In this document: piece after piece, positions 20,651-21,881 of the stretch
Position numbering within the stretch: the first letter of the stretch is position 1
Layout of the letters: each line of letters opens with the position of its first letter
Assembly: GCA_025999935.1 (NCBI GenBank)
Contig: BNXY01000043.1
Coordinates: 1 to 21,881 of the forward strand
Length of the DNA stretch: 21,881 bases
Direction: 5' to 3'
Source: Bacteroidia bacterium
GTDB lineage: Bacteria > Bacteroidota > Bacteroidia > Bacteroidales > Azobacteroidaceae
Program-made: the position numbers and the translations under genes
Notes under the pieces: model-generated
Seen by the model: only the letters and a program-made list of their open reading frames with translations
Told to the model about the DNA's origin: nothing
Database searches by the model: none

Positions 20651-21881
20651 TTATTCCACCACACAACGCACACCAAACCCGCACTGACGATTGTTGGCAC
20701 CATCCAGAGCCACTCCGCCTCCGGAGACCCACACTGAGTAACCGGAAGAGGGATTGATAGCCGATGACGTCCAATAGGTGCCGTTCACACCGACGGCGTC
20801 CAACTGTCCTAATGGCGATGAGTGGCGTAATCCGTTTGCCGGGAAATACGGCTGGTTCGAGGAAACTTTGGTATAACCGCTCAGAATCTTGGTTGTTCCG
20901 TCAGCAGTAGTAGTGATAGCCCCAAATCCTCCGGTTTCCGGAATGCGCCGGTATTCATGATCAATAGTGGCAGCAAACTCGTCCGCCGTCGGCATACGCC
21001 AGCGTTTGCCCTTGGGAGCTGCGCCTGTCTTTGTCAGGTAAACGCAGATGTCGCCCTTGAGTAATGCAATATTCGCATCGGTGGTTTGATCGGTCAAGTA
21101 GGAATTAGCGGAGCTGAAAGGGGGCGTACCTGCAGGATTTGTATCAACGATTGGAATGGCTCCATAATTCCTGCCGCCGATGCTCCAAGCGCCTGTAGCC
21201 GGATCGGGAACGTAAGCATTTAGCGACGTCGTCCAGTTGGTTCCTGTAGGAGATAAACCGACCAAACTTCCCCATTTGAAATAAACGCCCTGATACTGCT
21301 CTTTGCTCTTGTCGTTACTGTCTGCAAACGTCAGTTTCGTGCCGTCCCAATAAATATTGCTACCTGCCCAGGTCAAACGAAGTATCTCTTCCTGTTCAAC
21401 TTTATTGTAAGCGCTTGCCGTAATATTGGTGATAACAATGGGTTTGCGACCAAAGAGCTCAAACTGGAACGTATATTGGCGTTCCATTTCAAACGCGATG
21501 GAAGAAGCATACGCATCGCCCACAATTGCCGGAACAGGCACGGCATAAGTCTTGGCTTCCGCATCGGTTTGACTGGCGTCTCTATAGGTAATCTCAATAT
21601 AAAGCGTGGAAGAAACGGTGGGATCGGAGCCGAAACCGCCGGGCACTTCGGTGGTCTTCGTCAAATCCGAAGTGATGTTTTCCTGCGGAATAACGTACAG
21701 CGCATCATCATCGCCGATAATATTCGTAAAATTACCGCCGCCGGCAACGGTCACCCCGCCTGCCGGAATATCAGCCACCAGGTCGCCGTCGCTTCCGCCG
21801 GAAGTGTCCCAAAACGTCTGGTATTTCTTTGAAGCAATGGTGGCAGTGGTCGGATAATCAAACGCAACGGCATCTTTAGGC
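20651..21881 (-). CDS. Fimbrillin-like surface protein with C-terminal FISUMP domain, 5' end outside the window
   Basis: The reading frame is open from the stop at 20651 to the window edge, about 409 residues without a start. A GTG at 21776-21778 is internal; codons upstream of it continue in frame (ending DTSGGSDGDLVADIPAGG). The first 150 or so residues resemble Mfa1/FimA-type fimbrillin proteins, with ALYVIPQ, LYIEITYRD and FEMERQYTFQFELFG. From about LTWAGSNIYWDGTKLTF onward it is a FISUMP (Fibrobacter succinogenes major paralogous) domain, with YQGVYFKWGSLVGLSPTG, KGKRWRMPTADEF, TYWTSSAINPSSGYSVWVS and the end CGFGVRCVVE. Such proteins are probably cell-surface adhesins or fimbrial components; function is unproven. 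Confidence 0.85.
   Translation of the reverse strand, partial: PKDAVAFDYPTTATIASKKYQTFWDTSGGSDGDLVADIPAGGVTVAGGGNFTNIIGDDDALYVIPQENITSDLTKTTEVPGGFGSDPTVSSTLYIEITYRDASQTDAEAKTYAVPVPAIVGDAYASSIAFEMERQYTFQFELFGRKPIVITNITASAYNKVEQEEILRLTWAGSNIYWDGTKLTFADSNDKSKEQYQGVYFKWGSLVGLSPTGTNWTTSLNAYVPDPATGAWSIGGRNYGAIPIVDTNPAGTPPFSSANSYLTDQTTDANIALLKGDICVYLTKTGAAPKGKRWRMPTADEFAATIDHEYRRIPETGGFGAITTTADGTTKILSGYTKVSSNQPYFPANGLRHSSPLGQLDAVGVNGTYWTSSAINPSSGYSVWVSGGGVALDGANNRQCGFGVRCVVE

Overview
The window looks like chromosomal DNA of a member of the order Bacteroidales (phylum Bacteroidota). The reasons are a SusC/SusD outer-membrane pair, a fimbrillin-like protein with a C-terminal FISUMP domain, a GH3-serine hydrolase fusion, a split 5'-nucleotidase, near absence of Shine-Dalgarno sites, and promoters with the Bacteroidetes -7 element TAnnTTTG. 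Genus and species cannot be resolved from the sequence alone. No tRNA, rRNA, CRISPR array, insertion sequence or phage gene was seen.

Region 1 (1-2702, plus strand) holds the end of a DUF4494-like gene, a YggS/PLPBP pyridoxal-phosphate carrier, a dihydroorotate dehydrogenase-like flavoprotein and a CPBP (CAAX-type) membrane protease. Region 2 (2786-9678) is a divergent pair of units with closely packed promoters. lptB (LPS export ATPase) reads left. To the right, five genes run with every stop codon overlapped by the next start: mlaE, mlaF, a lipoprotein with the 5'-nucleotidase C-terminal domain, a metallophosphatase with the 5'-nucleotidase N-terminal domain, and a 992-residue GH3-beta-lactamase-fold fusion. 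This unit combines envelope lipid transport with periplasmic nucleotide and probably cell-wall amino-sugar processing.

Region 3 (9679-10253) has no long gene but is the most interesting stretch. It holds an 18-nt perfect palindrome, two 20-bp-phased copies of AAAGTTTGGCACA of which the second forms a textbook sigma-54 -24/-12 element, and a predicted rod-shaped RNA. The 5' end of the RNA's 32-bp closing stem falls exactly at the start site predicted from the -12 element. A strong intrinsic terminator follows. Its right arm encodes the last residues of a small two-helix membrane protein gene on the opposite strand. I read this as a sigma-54-controlled structured small RNA, 6S-like in shape, that is not obviously a known family.

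Region 4 (10220-12920, plus strand) has a PlsC-type acyltransferase with a good promoter, then a secreted GH26 glycosidase and a TM1586-type nitroreductase. Region 5 (12949-20586) is a small polysaccharide-utilisation-like locus. A CBM9-like secreted protein and a GH20 hexosaminidase read left, and SusC and SusD read right from a shared 204-bp AT-rich divergent region. SusD is followed by an 18-bp perfect bidirectional terminator. GH20 points to an N-acetylhexosamine-containing glycan; no regulator for the locus lies inside the window. Region 6 (20651-21881, minus strand) is the 3' part of a fimbrillin/FISUMP surface protein whose start lies outside the window.
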